Below, piece after piece: positions 8,699 to 17,292 of a DNA stretch of 64,000 nt. The translations under genes and the position numbers were made by a program. This DNA is from Paraburkholderia oxyphila NBRC 105797 (GTDB taxonomy: Bacteria; Pseudomonadota; Gammaproteobacteria; Burkholderiales; Burkholderiaceae), in NCBI RefSeq assembly GCF_000685075.1, contig NZ_BAYD01000018.1, positions 62,001 to 126,000 on the forward strand, written 5' to 3'. The stretch's first letter is position 1. The number at the start of each line of letters is the position of its first letter. The notes below the pieces were generated by a model. That model searched no databases. It saw only the letters and a list, made by a program, of their open reading frames with translations, and was not told the origin of the DNA.

Positions 8699-9103
8699 AT
8701 GACAAGCGAATGGCAGAGCCGCCGCATCAAGCTGTTTGTCCAGCGTTTCTGGCAGCCGACCAGCGCATGCATGACCTGCATGCCAGGGAGCTGGGCCAAT
8801 ATCCTGAGCGTCGTCCACTGGGCCATCGCATTCAGGACGGGGGTCATCACCGGCGCGCTGGCCGTGCTGCTCACCTTCACGCCGGCGGCGAAGTTGTACG
8901 AGAATCGATACGGCAATGCTCTCGTGATCGGCTGCCTGACTGCGTTAGGCGACGCCTTGTCTCACACGAGCCACTATCACAATCACGTTCTCGAACACCT
9001 CCTCACGGGCGCCATGTCGGGATTGTTCGCGCTCGCGGCGTCCTTCCTGCTCGAGGACCGCGCGCGCCGGATTCGCGTGGTATGGGTGCGTTTTTTTGGA
9101 TGA
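8699..9103 (+). CDS. Small membrane protein with histidine-rich loop
   Basis: A 134-residue protein with predicted membrane segments near residues 40-62, 72-87 and 101-118. Between the last two lies a histidine cluster, SHTSHYHNHVLEH (His89, 92, 94, 96 and 100), followed by a basic tail (RARRIRVVWVRFFG). The chosen ATG follows GGGGAG; starts further upstream would add a non-hydrophobic leader. Not recognised as a named family. The histidines could bind a metal, but that is inference. Confidence 0.65.
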   Translation: MTSEWQSRRIKLFVQRFWQPTSACMTCMPGSWANILSVVHWAIAFRTGVITGALAVLLTFTPAAKLYENRYGNALVIGCLTALGDALSHTSHYHNHVLEHLLTGAMSGLFALAASFLLEDRARRIRVVWVRFFG

Positions 9104-9122
9104 TTCAGCCCCGATCCATGGC

Positions 9123-9153
9123 CAGGGCCTGTTCACGCGAATAACAGGCCCTG
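9123..9153 (+). terminator. Terminator-like hairpin
   Basis: CAGGGCCTGTT and AACAGGCCCTG form an 11 bp perfect stem with a 9-nt loop, 20 bp after the membrane protein stop. The following bases (AACTCCTC) are not T-rich, so it may protect the 3' end or terminate weakly. Confidence 0.55.
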
Positions 9154-9591
9154 AACTCCTCGTTAGTCAGTTACATGCATGTCCGCAAAATTACCGAAGC
9201 ATGCGAACAAATTTTAGATTCCCTGCATTCGGCTTGCTAAAATATCGAGGAGACGACGCCGGCCCAGCATCCGCAACACGCGCCGCGCCCGCTTCAGCCG
9301 GACATTCTTCATAACAATTATGGATTGCTAATCAATCAGGGTTGTCCGGCAACCTGATACAGCCCCGCCCCCTTTCGAAACATGCGTCGGCCGGGTTGCG
9401 CAGCAACGCCCGCCCCGGCTGGCAGGCTGCCTTCACGAAAGCCTGATTCTTCCCGCTTTCCCTGCGAGATTTGCGTCTCGTGTCCCGCATCGATTGCCCG
9501 GCGCATGACTCCGGACAGGTCTGTTGCGCTGCCCCGCGCCACTGGACCACGCCATGCGGTATTCGCGAACGGCCTGAATGAGAGGTGTGCG
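9154..9591. other. Intergenic region upstream of the FAD oxidoreductase
   Basis: About 440 bp with no supported gene. The first 170 bp are A+T-rich (for example AACAAATTTTAGATT and TAAAATATCG) and could hold a promoter. The rest is GC-rich with no recognisable motif. Confidence 0.5.
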
Positions 9592-10986
9592 ATGTCCAGC
9601 CTGTCGAGCGATTCCATCGAAACATTGAGAGGCGCGCTGCGCGGTCAAGTGCTGCTGCCGGCGGACGCGGGCTACGACGAAGCCCGCCAGATCTGGAACG
9701 CCATGATCGACCGCCGTCCCGCGGTGATCGTACGTTGCCAGGGCTGTGCCGACGTGCGCCATGCCGTGACGTTCGCCCGCGACGCGGGTCTGAAGATCGC
9801 CGTGCGCGGCGGCGGCCACAATATTGCCGGCAGCGCGATCTGCGACGGCGGGCTCGTAATCGACTTGTCGCAGATGAAATCGGTGCGGGTCGAGCCGACC
9901 ACGCAGCGCGCCTATGTCGAACCCGGCGCGAAGCTGGGCGACTTCGATCACGAAGCGCAGGCGCTCGGTCTCGCCACGCCGCTGGGCATCAATTCGACCA
10001 CGGGCGTTGCCGGGCTCACGCTCGGCGGCGGATTCGGCTGGCTCAGCCGGCGCTTTGGCATGACCGTCGATAATCTGCTGGCGGCCGACGTCGTGAGCGC
10101 CGACGGCACCTTGTTGCGCGCCAGCGCCAATGAGCACGACGATCTCTTCTGGGCCATCCGAGGCGGCGGCGGCAACTTCGGCGTGGTGACGATGTTCGAG
10201 TTCGCGGTCCACCCGCTCGGCCCCGAAGTCTACGGCGGGCTGGTCGTGCTGCCCCTCTCGGCTGCAAAAGACGCCTTGGTGAGATACCGCGAGGCCGCGG
10301 CCAGCATGCCCGACGAACTGACCGTGTGGAGCGTGCTGCGTCTCGCGCCGCCGCTGCCCTTCCTGCCCGCCAGCGTGCACGGCACGCCCGTCATCGTCTT
10401 CGCGATCTGCTACAACGGGCCGCTGGAAAACGGGCCGGCCGCCGTCGAACCGGTGCGTAACTTTGGCCCAACCTGCGGCGAGCATCTCGGTCCGATGCCC
10501 TATGCGGCATGGCAAAAGGCCTTCGATCCGCTGCTCACGCCGGGCGAGCGCAATTACTGGAAGTCGCACAATCTCGCCGAGATACCGGACGGCCTGATCG
10601 ACGCCCTGACTGCAGCAATCGGCACCTTGCCTTCACCACAGTGCGAAATCTTCTTCGGCATGATCGGCGGCGCAACCATGCGTGTGGCGCCGGACGCCAC
10701 GGCCTATCCGAATCGCGACGCCCTGTACGTGATGAACGTGCATGGCCGCTGGACCGAGCCCGCCGACGACGAGCGCTGCATTGGCTGGGCGCGCGACTTC
10801 TTCGAGGCATCGGCGCCTTATGCGCTGGGCAGTGTGTATGTGAACTTCCTGACCGAAGAAGAGCACGCGCGCGTGGCCGCCGCTTATGGTCCGAACATGG
10901 AACGCCTCATTGCGGTCAAGACCCGCTATGACCCGCACAATCTCTTCAACTGCAACCAGAACATCCGGCCGGCCGCCGGTGCGTAG
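9592..10986 (+). CDS. FAD-binding oxidoreductase, berberine bridge enzyme-like
   Basis: A 464-residue PCMH-type FAD oxidoreductase. The N-terminal FAD domain has IAVRGGGHNIAG, where the His is the usual covalent flavin attachment site, and GVAGLTLGGGFGWLSRRFG. The C-terminal BBE motif is YDPHNLFNCNQNIRP. GAGAGGTG sits 6 bp before the ATG; earlier in-frame codons lack a ribosome binding site. The family oxidises sugars, alcohols or alkaloid-like substrates with oxygen. No signal peptide is visible. The GYD-domain gene 49 bp downstream is probably in the same operon. The substrate is unknown. Confidence 0.9.
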   Translation: MSSLSSDSIETLRGALRGQVLLPADAGYDEARQIWNAMIDRRPAVIVRCQGCADVRHAVTFARDAGLKIAVRGGGHNIAGSAICDGGLVIDLSQMKSVRVEPTTQRAYVEPGAKLGDFDHEAQALGLATPLGINSTTGVAGLTLGGGFGWLSRRFGMTVDNLLAADVVSADGTLLRASANEHDDLFWAIRGGGGNFGVVTMFEFAVHPLGPEVYGGLVVLPLSAAKDALVRYREAAASMPDELTVWSVLRLAPPLPFLPASVHGTPVIVFAICYNGPLENGPAAVEPVRNFGPTCGEHLGPMPYAAWQKAFDPLLTPGERNYWKSHNLAEIPDGLIDALTAAIGTLPSPQCEIFFGMIGGATMRVAPDATAYPNRDALYVMNVHGRWTEPADDERCIGWARDFFEASAPYALGSVYVNFLTEEEHARVAAAYGPNMERLIAVKTRYDPHNLFNCNQNIRPAAGA

Positions 10987-11035
10987 CGGCCATGGAGCAT
11001 GAGCCGCTTGGGTAACTTTGGTAAGGAGAATCGCT

Positions 11036-11329
11036 ATGGCGACATACGTGGTGCTCGCAGAATTCACGGATCAAGGTATTCGCACGGTCAAAAACAGCGC
11101 GCAGCGCGCCGGCCAAGCCGCGGAACTAGCCAAGGCCTATGGCTGCGAGATGAAGCAGATTTACTGGACGCTGGGTCAATATGACATTGTCACGATTATC
11201 GAAGCCGCCGATGAAGCGGCATTCATGGCATTCGGCCTCGCACTCGGCTCCGCAGGCAATATCCGCACACACACTCTGCGCGCCTTCAACAAGGACGAAT
11301 TCAGCGCGATGCTTGGCAAGCTCCCTTGA
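11036..11329 (+). CDS. GYD domain protein
   Basis: A 97-residue protein of the GYD family (MATYVVLAEFTDQGIRTVKNS, LGQYDIVTIIEAADEAAFMAFGLALGSAGNIRTHTLRAF). A strong AAGGAG precedes the ATG; the TTG 18 bp upstream is less likely. These ferredoxin-fold proteins are small and cytosolic and of unknown function, often beside oxidoreductases as here. Confidence 0.9.
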   Translation: MATYVVLAEFTDQGIRTVKNSAQRAGQAAELAKAYGCEMKQIYWTLGQYDIVTIIEAADEAAFMAFGLALGSAGNIRTHTLRAFNKDEFSAMLGKLP

Positions 11330-11337
11330 CACGCGCT

Positions 11338-11715
11338 TCAGGTCGAGCGACGCGTGGACGGCGCGCGGCTTTCTTTTGGCCGCCGCCCACGCTTGCCCTT
11401 TCGCCAGCTCAGGAGGTTGGCCACGACAGCCGCAATGAACGCGACGAGCGTGGAAGTGGACGAGGTGATGAGTATTCTTTCCTCGGGTTTCAGCGATGGC
11501 ATTGCGGGGCGCAATTTGGCGACGGGTGCGAGTGGTTTTGACGGTGCGCCGCCCGCCACGGTTTGCGTCGCGCTTTTCAACTGCACGGCGGGGATTTGCA
11601 CAAGCGGACTCGCCACCTTGTAACGCACGAAAAGCGCGGCGGTGACGCAAAAGAAACCCACGAAGAGCCCGAGGAATAGCCGGCAAAACAACTCCAGCCT
11701 GGTGAAGTTTTCCAT
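11338..11715 (-). CDS. Hypothetical membrane protein
   Basis: A 125-residue protein with hydrophobic segments at about 11-31 (FCRLFLGLFVGFFCVTAALF) and 84-103 (STSTLVAFIAAVVANLL), an Ala/Pro-rich linker between them and a very basic tail (WRKGKRGRRPKESRAPSTRRS). GGGGAGG precedes the ATG. It is convergent with the GYD gene, 8 bp away. No family recognised. Confidence 0.65.
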   Translation of the reverse strand: MENFTRLELFCRLFLGLFVGFFCVTAALFVRYKVASPLVQIPAVQLKSATQTVAGGAPSKPLAPVAKLRPAMPSLKPEERILITSSTSTLVAFIAAVVANLLSWRKGKRGRRPKESRAPSTRRST

Positions 11716-11844
11716 GTCCGCCTCCCCGTTGCCTTGCGCGCTTGCCGCACGTCTATATTGCGCCGGAAACGCGCAAACCGTGCAAGGCGGACATGCGATG
11801 CCTTGAACGACGCGAGGCCGAACGAGGCTCCGATACCGGCATCG

Positions 11845-12591
11845 TCAACCGAAGAACTCCACGGCGCCGGTTCCGAGGTTGTACATCGCGCCAACGATCT
11901 TGATCGTCCCCTGGGTCTCCAGTTCGGCGAGCACAGGACTGTTCTGACGAATATTGGCGAGGGTCATCTCGACATTCTTGCGCGCCACGGCGTTGACGAA
12001 TGTGTAGTTCGACGCGGAGCGATCGCCTTCATAGGTCGTTGCCTGCACGGCAGGCTTGATCCGCTCCAGCAATCCGGTGAGATTGCCGAGTTCGACGTTG
12101 GCAATGGCGCCCTTGATGGCGCCGCAGGCCGTATGCCCCATCACGACGATGACCTTTGCACCGGCGAGCTTGCACGCGAACTCCATGCTGCCCAGAATGT
12201 CGTTGTTCTCGACATTGCCGGCCACACGGCAATTGAAGATATCGCCAATGCCGAGATCCATGATGACTTCCGCAGGCGCTCGCGAGTCGATGCAACTGAG
12301 CAAAACCGCCGCGGGATACTGACCACTCGCACTCGCCCTTTGCTCTCGCAAGTAATTGCGCGCCGTGCGTTCGCCGTGCTGGAAGCGCGCGTTGCCCTGC
12401 TTCATCACGTCGATGATCTGTTCGGGCGTCATCTTCTCGCGTTGCGCCTTGGTCAGCGCATCGGCGCGCGCGGGTGGCGTGGCGAGCGGCCCCGTAGCCA
12501 GGCCAACTACCGCGGCCGTACCTGCCAGCTTGAGAAACTGCCTGCGCCCCGAACCCCGGTATTGATTCGGATACCCCAATATATTGCACAT
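11845..12591 (-). CDS. Beta-class carbonic anhydrase, Tat-exported
   Basis: A 248-residue carbonic anhydrase that interconverts CO2 and bicarbonate. A twin-arginine signal is present: RRQFLKLAG followed by a hydrophobic stretch and an Ala-rich cleavage region (TPPARADA), so it should act in the periplasm. The zinc ligands are visible in CIDSRAPAE (Cys and Asp) and MGHTACGAIKGA (His and Cys). The start gives a normal-length Tat leader, with GGGGGGACC upstream; the open frame before it is not signal-like. Periplasmic beta-class enzymes may help with CO2 supply or pH balance. Confidence 0.92.
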   Translation of the reverse strand: MCNILGYPNQYRGSGRRQFLKLAGTAAVVGLATGPLATPPARADALTKAQREKMTPEQIIDVMKQGNARFQHGERTARNYLREQRASASGQYPAAVLLSCIDSRAPAEVIMDLGIGDIFNCRVAGNVENNDILGSMEFACKLAGAKVIVVMGHTACGAIKGAIANVELGNLTGLLERIKPAVQATTYEGDRSASNYTFVNAVARKNVEMTLANIRQNSPVLAELETQGTIKIVGAMYNLGTGAVEFFG

Positions 12592-12718
12592 GGCCTGGTC
12601 CCCCCGCATTCGAGTGTCGACGTTCAATATAGGCCATCGCAACGGGGGTTCAAGACTGCGCGCGCTGGCTGTGCCTGGGGCTCCAGATCCCCGCATTCGC
12701 GCGGCCATTCATGCGGGC

Positions 12719-13333
12719 TCAAGGGTGCAAGCCGAACATCCCGTGCCAGAGTGTGCTGAAGAAGTTCGCCTGAGCGCGCTCGGTGCTCGCATGAGGCTCC
12801 TCACTGCGCGCGCGCTCCGGGGCGGCTTGCGGATTTTCCTCTTGCGCCTCCACGGCATCGTCCGGCGTGGCACCCGCCCCATGCTCGTTCGATGCGGTCT
12901 TCGCCTGGCGCGACAGATGCAGTTCGAGCGCACCATCGGCGATGCGCGCGGCGAGTTGCGCTTCACAATCGCGCCCGAGCAGCACGCCGAACACGACGTC
13001 GCGATTGTGCCCCTGCTCGGCAAAGCGCATCGCGACGGACACGTGCCGCGCATACTCGGCCTCGCGCGCCGCCTGCGCACGCGCGGCTTCCTCGTGCTCG
13101 CGGGAAAGACGCCCCATTTCCTCGGCATACACCGCGTCGTAGACGCGGCGCTGCACGGGGTCGGAAAGGATCGCGTACGCCTCCTTGATCGCCTGAAACT
13201 GCGCGTGCGCCGACGCTTCGCGCCCCACATTGCGGTCAGGGTGCGCTTTCATTGCGGAGCGCCGGTAAGCGCGCTTGAGTTCCTCGTCGTTCGCGTCGTC
13301 GCGTACGCCCAGCAAGTCGTACAACGTCGCCAT
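12719..13333 (-). CDS. J-domain (DnaJ-like) protein
   Basis: A 204-residue protein with an N-terminal J domain (MATLYDLLGVRDDANDEELK, with the HPD motif in KAHPDRNVG) at residues 1-70. An Ala/Glu-rich helical region and a variable tail rich in Glu, Ala and Pro follow. There is no Gly/Phe or zinc-finger region, so it is a type III J protein that probably stimulates a DnaK partner for a specific client. It lies upstream of the carbonic anhydrase on the same strand with about 130 bp between. Confidence 0.88.
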   Translation of the reverse strand: MATLYDLLGVRDDANDEELKRAYRRSAMKAHPDRNVGREASAHAQFQAIKEAYAILSDPVQRRVYDAVYAEEMGRLSREHEEAARAQAAREAEYARHVSVAMRFAEQGHNRDVVFGVLLGRDCEAQLAARIADGALELHLSRQAKTASNEHGAGATPDDAVEAQEENPQAAPERARSEEPHASTERAQANFFSTLWHGMFGLHP

Positions 13334-13423
13334 GGCTCGCCCGGATAGAAGTGGATTCGAGCCGATCGTAGCATGGCAGGCACGCGCCCACAGCGCGCGC
13401 CGGCGATTGTGAACGTTGCAATC

Positions 13424-13687
13424 TCAGTCGTCGAATTTCCCCGCCAGCAGCGCCTCATCGAAATCGGTGATCCACGGGGCAAAGTGGTCGGTGTCGTAGA
13501 CTTCGGTCTTGCCATTGGTAAGCCGTGTCACGGAAATCTGCCGGATGGCCCCTTTTCCCCCATCGGCCGGCCCCTCGTCCTTGTCCGTGATCCTGAACTC
13601 GCCGAGCGCGAAGCCCCGGCTTGTCAGTACCGCCTTGACGTCTGCCTGTTCGTCCCAGGAAAACTCGGCAAAGTCGTGGGCCGTCAT
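13424..13687 (-). CDS. Small conserved hypothetical protein
   Basis: An 87-residue soluble protein (MTAHDFAEFSWDEQADVKAV, ISVTRLTNGKTEVYDTDHFAPWITDFDEAL). Two ATG codons stand 6 bp apart. The GAGGAG touches the first (13693) and is correctly spaced from the second (13687), which I chose. I do not recognise a family. Confidence 0.7.
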   Translation of the reverse strand: MTAHDFAEFSWDEQADVKAVLTSRGFALGEFRITDKDEGPADGGKGAIRQISVTRLTNGKTEVYDTDHFAPWITDFDEALLAGKFDD

Positions 13688-13992
13688 GTTCATCTCCTCG
13701 GCGCGGCGAGCGCAAATATCCTTGCACGGTGACATGTTGAAACGGATCAAACGACACGGATCCCGACCGCTCTGCCGACACATTGCCATTGTTCGGCCAA
13801 AGTTGCCATCGCGCGAGACACCGCCCGACTGTTTTCAAATATATAACTCCATGCTGACGAATAACATTCACGTGCGCAGCGGCGCGGGCCTCCACGACTG
13901 GGACGAGGCGCACCTCGCCGACGTGAAGGCAGCGCGCTGCAAGCTGATCGCGGGTGGTTGAGCGGCGAAACGCATGCCGCACGCAGCCGATA

Positions 13993-14610
13993 TCACGCCG
14001 CCTTGCGCGCGTCGGCGATACGCTGCGGCGCTTCCGGGCGTGCGTAGAGACGTTCGAGATAGGCCTGCAAACGCGGGAATGTATCGATCAGCCGCACTTC
14101 GTTGGCCCAGTCCATCAGATAGGCCGTCACGCAGTCGGCCACCGTGAGCCTGTCGCCGACAATGAACTCGCGCCCTTCGAGATGCTTGTCGAGTATCGCT
14201 GCCATCGTTAGAAAATCGGCGCGCGCGAGTTCGATATCGCCGGGCAGGCGCTTGTCCGGCGGGTAGAGGAAGCTGTGCCGCGTGATGCGCCAAAGCGGTT
14301 GTTCGAGCTCCGTCACCGCGAACAGGGTCCAGCGATACACCTGCGCCCGCTCTTCGAGATCGGTGGGCAGCAGCCCTTTCTCCGGATATTTGTCCGCGAG
14401 GTACAGCACGATTGCCGCCGATTCGGGGATGACCTGGTCGCCGTCGACCAGCACGGGAACCTTGCCCGCCGGGTTCAGCCGCAGGAATTCCGGCCTTTTG
14501 TGCTCGCCCTCGAGCAGGTTGACCGATATGAACTCGAAATCGGCGTCGACTTCCTTCAGCCCCCAGAGCGCGCGTTGCGAACGGGTTCCAGAAAATCCGT
14601 AAAGCTTCAT
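13993..14610 (-). CDS. Glutathione S-transferase
   Basis: A 205-residue GST. The N-terminal thioredoxin-fold domain has MKLYGFSGTRSQRALWGLKE and the glutathione-binding NPAGKVPVLVDGDQVIPESAAI (Pro of the cis-Pro loop and the Glu-Ser pair). The C-terminal helical domain ends with FPRLQAYLERLYARPEAPQRI. The ATG follows GGAGG by 6 bp; a GTG lies just upstream. The likely role is conjugation or reduction of electrophiles; the substrate is unknown. Confidence 0.9.
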   Translation of the reverse strand: MKLYGFSGTRSQRALWGLKEVDADFEFISVNLLEGEHKRPEFLRLNPAGKVPVLVDGDQVIPESAAIVLYLADKYPEKGLLPTDLEERAQVYRWTLFAVTELEQPLWRITRHSFLYPPDKRLPGDIELARADFLTMAAILDKHLEGREFIVGDRLTVADCVTAYLMDWANEVRLIDTFPRLQAYLERLYARPEAPQRIADARKAA

Positions 14611-14701
14611 CACGATCCTCCAAACTGTCGAAAAACATCTCCGCTGCGGGCAGCGGCAAGTTCCCGGCGCGCGGCGCCCGCTATCCGGCAGGCCGCTCCA
14701 C

Positions 14702-15067
14702 TCAGCCGCCCGGGATCGGCAGAACGGGCATCACTTCGATCGAATCGCCAGGGAAGATCGTGAAATGCGGATGGCGTTCGAACAATTTGGCCGCCTCTTC
14801 ATGTGAAGCGGCGCGCACGACCGTAAAGCCCGTGAGCGCATTGGCCGTATCCTCGATGCCCTCCTCGCCGATGCTCTTGGTCTTGCCGAGCGGCCCGCCG
14901 AGATCGACGATATCGGCCTTGTGGTCTTCCACCCATGCCTTCCACGCGGCGATGCCCTCCCGCGCGCGCTCGGCCCGCGTTTCTTCGGGAAGCGCCCACC
15001 ACGCCTGCGAGCGCGGGTTGTCCTTGCTACCGAGGAAAACGGCGAGAAACAGTTTCTGATCGCTCAT
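14702..15067 (-). CDS. YCII-related domain protein
   Basis: A 121-residue protein (MSDQKLFLAVFLGSKDNPRS, DIVDLGGPLGKTKSI, TGFTVVRAASHEEAAKLFERHPHFTIFPGDSIEVMPVLPIPGG), which fits the YCII/DGPF-like alpha-beta barrel family of unknown function. GGAGG precedes the ATG. It is divergent from the marR gene, with an 83 bp shared control region, so the MarR protein probably regulates it. Confidence 0.85.
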   Translation of the reverse strand: MSDQKLFLAVFLGSKDNPRSQAWWALPEETRAERAREGIAAWKAWVEDHKADIVDLGGPLGKTKSIGEEGIEDTANALTGFTVVRAASHEEAAKLFERHPHFTIFPGDSIEVMPVLPIPGG

Positions 15068-15115
15068 GCAACCTCCGCCTGATGAGGGGAGCAACGGGAT
15101 GCTGCTCGCCCGGCC

Positions 15116-15144
15116 TTGACAATATAGGTTGATATCAACATAAT
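15116..15144 (+). promoter_or_regulatory. marR promoter with embedded palindromic operator
   Basis: A -35 TTGACA (15116-15121) and a -10 CATAAT (15139-15144) are 17 bp apart. The spacer and -10 edge carry the perfect palindrome GTTGATATCAAC (15128-15139). A MarR dimer here would block RNA polymerase and could also control the divergent YCII gene. The predicted +1 falls on or next to the marR ATG. Confidence 0.65.
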
Positions 15145-15150
15145 TGCAAC

Positions 15151-15597
15151 ATGTCATCCGCAAAGAAACTGCCCTTCGATACCACGCTCATGGTGCGTGA
15201 CTGCTGCCTGTGTCTGCATATGCAGCGGGCGGCGCGCAACCTTGCGCGGATTTTCGACGAAGCCTTGCGTCCGCTCGATCTCACGAACGGCCAGTTCTCG
15301 CTGCTGATGTCGCTCAATCGGCCGCAGCCGCCGGCGATGAAAGACGTGTCGGCGCTGCTGGCGATGGACCGCACCACCCTGACGGCCGCGCTCAAGCCGC
15401 TCGAGCGCCGGGGCCTCGTGCGCATCGAGCTGGATCCGGAGGACAAGCGCAGCCGCCTGCTGAGCCTGACGCCCGATGGCCACCGGCTGCTCGCCCAGGC
15501 ATTTCCTGTGTGGGAACAGACGCATGCCGAAATCGAGGAGCCATTCGCCCCCGGCGAAGTCGACCGGCTGCGCCAGCAGTTGCGCGCGCTTTCGTAG
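15151..15597 (+). CDS. MarR family transcriptional regulator
   Basis: A 148-residue winged-helix repressor. The recognition region is MKDVSALLAMDRTTLTAALKPLERRGLVRIELDPEDKRSRLLSL split over the helix-turn-helix and wing, with the wing DxRxxR-like EDKRSR. Cys18 and Cys20 in DCCLC near the N-terminus could be redox-sensing, which is inference. No Shine-Dalgarno precedes the ATG, and the promoter at 15116-15144 predicts a leaderless mRNA. It is divergent from the YCII gene, its likely target. Confidence 0.92.
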   Translation: MSSAKKLPFDTTLMVRDCCLCLHMQRAARNLARIFDEALRPLDLTNGQFSLLMSLNRPQPPAMKDVSALLAMDRTTLTAALKPLERRGLVRIELDPEDKRSRLLSLTPDGHRLLAQAFPVWEQTHAEIEEPFAPGEVDRLRQQLRALS

Positions 15598-15784
15598 CTT
15601 CGCGCGGTGCAGCGGTTACACACGCCGCAATTGCGGGACAACCCGATTCGTTGCGCGCACAACTTTGTCTTATCGCCGGGGCATGCGATAGCGCTGCGCC
15701 GAAGCACGTCCAGAACTCGCGGGTATGATAGAAGCCGCAACGTCCCGTCAACTCACGTCCCGCCCAGCGCACCACGGAAACGAC

Positions 15785-16399
15785 ATGCCCCAGTCCGCCA
15801 ATATTTTGCTTGCGCTCGCAGGCGTCCTCTTCCTGAGCGTCGCAAGCCCCGGCCCCAACTTTTTGATCGTCACGTCCACTGCGGTAGCGTCGAGATACGC
15901 GGGCGTCATGACCGGCCTGGGCCTTGCGGCGGCGTCCGGCACCTGGGCGCTGATCGCGATCGCGGGGCTCAGCCTGATCGTCACGCATGTCGCATGGGTC
16001 AATGCCGCAATCCGGCTGGCCGGCGCCCTCTATCTGATCTGGCTGGGCATCAAAATGATCCGCACCGCGCGGCAACCGTTGCCCGTTGCGGACATCACCG
16101 AGACTTCGGGCTGGGCCGCCGCGAAGAAAGGCTATCTCGTCAGCATGACGAATCCGAAAGCCATCGCCTTCTATGGGAGCATTTTCGCGGTGATGGTGCC
16201 CGCGCACGCGAGCGCCTGGCTCGACATCGCCGTGATCGGTCTCTCGATCGGCATCTCGGGCGCGTGGTACTGCGCGATGGCGCTGCTCGCGTCTCACCCC
16301 ACCGTTCGTCAGACGCTCTATCGACGCAAGGCGGCGCTCGAAACCGCCGCCGGTTTGCTATTGATCGCGCTCGGGGGCCGCATGCTGGCCGCCCGCTGA
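15785..16399 (+). CDS. LysE/RhtB family amino acid exporter
   Basis: A 204-residue membrane protein with about six helices. The family signatures are SVASPGPNFLIVTSTAV near the N-terminus and GYLVSMTNPKAIAFYGSIF in the middle. The chosen ATG begins just ahead of the first helix (MPQSANILLALAGVLF); the longer start adds a hydrophilic leader and has no better ribosome binding site. It probably exports amino acids or homoserine lactone-type compounds across the inner membrane. Confidence 0.88.
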   Translation: MPQSANILLALAGVLFLSVASPGPNFLIVTSTAVASRYAGVMTGLGLAAASGTWALIAIAGLSLIVTHVAWVNAAIRLAGALYLIWLGIKMIRTARQPLPVADITETSGWAAAKKGYLVSMTNPKAIAFYGSIFAVMVPAHASAWLDIAVIGLSIGISGAWYCAMALLASHPTVRQTLYRRKAALETAAGLLLIALGGRMLAAR

Positions 16400-16407
16400 C
16401 CGGAAAT

Positions 16408-16436
16408 CGCCGCCAGGGCGGCGAGGTCAGCTTTTT
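16408..16436 (+). terminator. Intrinsic terminator after the LysE gene
   Basis: CGCCGCC-AG-GGCGGCG (16408-16423) forms a GC stem. A T5 run follows at 16432-16436 after a short gap. It overlaps the 3' end of the convergent FmdB gene. Confidence 0.45.
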
Positions 16437-16591
16437 CTCGAAGTCTTGGGCACGAATGTTGTAGGCACATGCTGAACCTGCTCGCTTCCGCAGTGCGGGC
16501 AGCGTGGATGCGCCCCTTGATGCTCGGCTAGATGCTCGACACTCTCGAACGTTTCTCCGCACTTTTCGCAGCGGTACTGATAGGTCGGCAT
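16427..16591 (-). CDS. FmdB-type zinc ribbon protein
   Basis: A 54-residue zinc ribbon: MPTYQYRCEKCGETFESVEH with CxxC, then CPHCGSEQVQHVPTTF with a second CxxC. GGAGG lies 6 bp before this ATG. The family is widespread and was annotated as putative regulatory proteins; the role is unknown. Confidence 0.88.
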   Translation of the reverse strand: MPTYQYRCEKCGETFESVEHLAEHQGAHPRCPHCGSEQVQHVPTTFVPKTSRKS

Positions 16592-16711
16592 GGCAGTCCT
16601 CCGGTTTTGGCTCTGCATGTGGATACCAGTATGGCTCTTGAATAGCGGAACTCAATACACGCGCGGAAGAAATTCGCGCGGCATGGCGCCCTCGCCTGAT
16701 ACACTGCGTGC

Positions 16712-16767
16712 CTGGAGATGGCATTCTCCTTTAACCGCTCATACCGAGCTGATGATGCCTGTGACCA
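16712..16767 (+). ncRNA. Fluoride riboswitch (crcB motif)
   Basis: The sequence has the hallmarks of the fluoride aptamer: a first stem GGAGATGGCATTCTCC (16714-16729), a conserved AACCGC, and GCTGATGATGCCTGTG near the 3' end. It lies about 65 bp upstream of crcB. A hairpin CCCGT-N6-ACGGG at 16794-16809, between aptamer and start codon, could serve as the expression platform. Fluoride binding should turn on the exporter. Confidence 0.9.
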
Positions 16768-16832
16768 ACCCGAGCGCATGCGCAGCGAAGCTGCCCGTCT
16801 CGCTACGGGTATGCACACACAGGGGCGTCAAC

Positions 16833-17231
16833 ATGGTTCAGCCGGTACTTGCCGTCATTGCCGTTGCCATTGGCGGCGCACTGGGTTCACTGTTGCGCTG
16901 GTTCCTCGGCCTGCGCCTGAACGGTGTCTTTCCCGAACTTCCCCTTGGAACGTTTGCAGCCAATGTGATCGCCGGCTACGTGATTGGCGTGGCCGTGGCC
17001 TTTTTCGCGCGGCTCCCCGAAATCCCCGGCGAATGGCGCTTGTTCGTGATCACGGGCCTCATGGGCGGGCTGTCGACGTTCTCCACGTTCTCCGCCGAAG
17101 TCGTCGCCCACATTCAGGAGGGGCGCGCCGGCTGGGCCGCCGCGGAGATCGCAATTCACGTGTGCGCGTCGCTGCTCATGACGGTGCTCGGCATTGCGAC
17201 CGTGAGCGCCGCCATGCCCGTTTCTTCATGA
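16833..17231 (+). CDS. crcB: Fluoride ion exporter CrcB/Fluc
   Basis: A 132-residue membrane protein with four helices. Signatures are GGALGSLLRWFLG at the N-terminus, the asparagine-containing GTFAANVIAGYVIG and the fluoride-pore motif GGLSTFSTFSAEV. Fluc works as an antiparallel dimer to release fluoride. The ATG lies after AGGGGCG and the fluoride riboswitch. It is convergent with two DUF190 genes, whose family often neighbours crcB. Confidence 0.95.
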   Translation: MVQPVLAVIAVAIGGALGSLLRWFLGLRLNGVFPELPLGTFAANVIAGYVIGVAVAFFARLPEIPGEWRLFVITGLMGGLSTFSTFSAEVVAHIQEGRAGWAAAEIAIHVCASLLMTVLGIATVSAAMPVSS

Positions 17232-17250
17232 AACGCCGGCAAAGGTCGGC

Positions 17251-17292
17251 AAGCCGCAGTGCGCGCCTCGCCTTATCGGCTCACTGCGGCTT
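17251..17292. terminator. Bidirectional terminator-like hairpin between crcB and DUF190 genes
   Basis: AAGCCGCAGTG (17251-17261) pairs perfectly with CACTGCGGCTT (17282-17292) across a 20-nt loop. It spans the gap between the two convergent stop codons and would act on both strands. Confidence 0.55.

Noticed and set aside
9336..9617. Minus-strand frame ahead of the FAD oxidoreductase
   Set aside because: It overlaps the well-supported ribosome binding site and start at 9592, and shows no domain or ribosome binding site.
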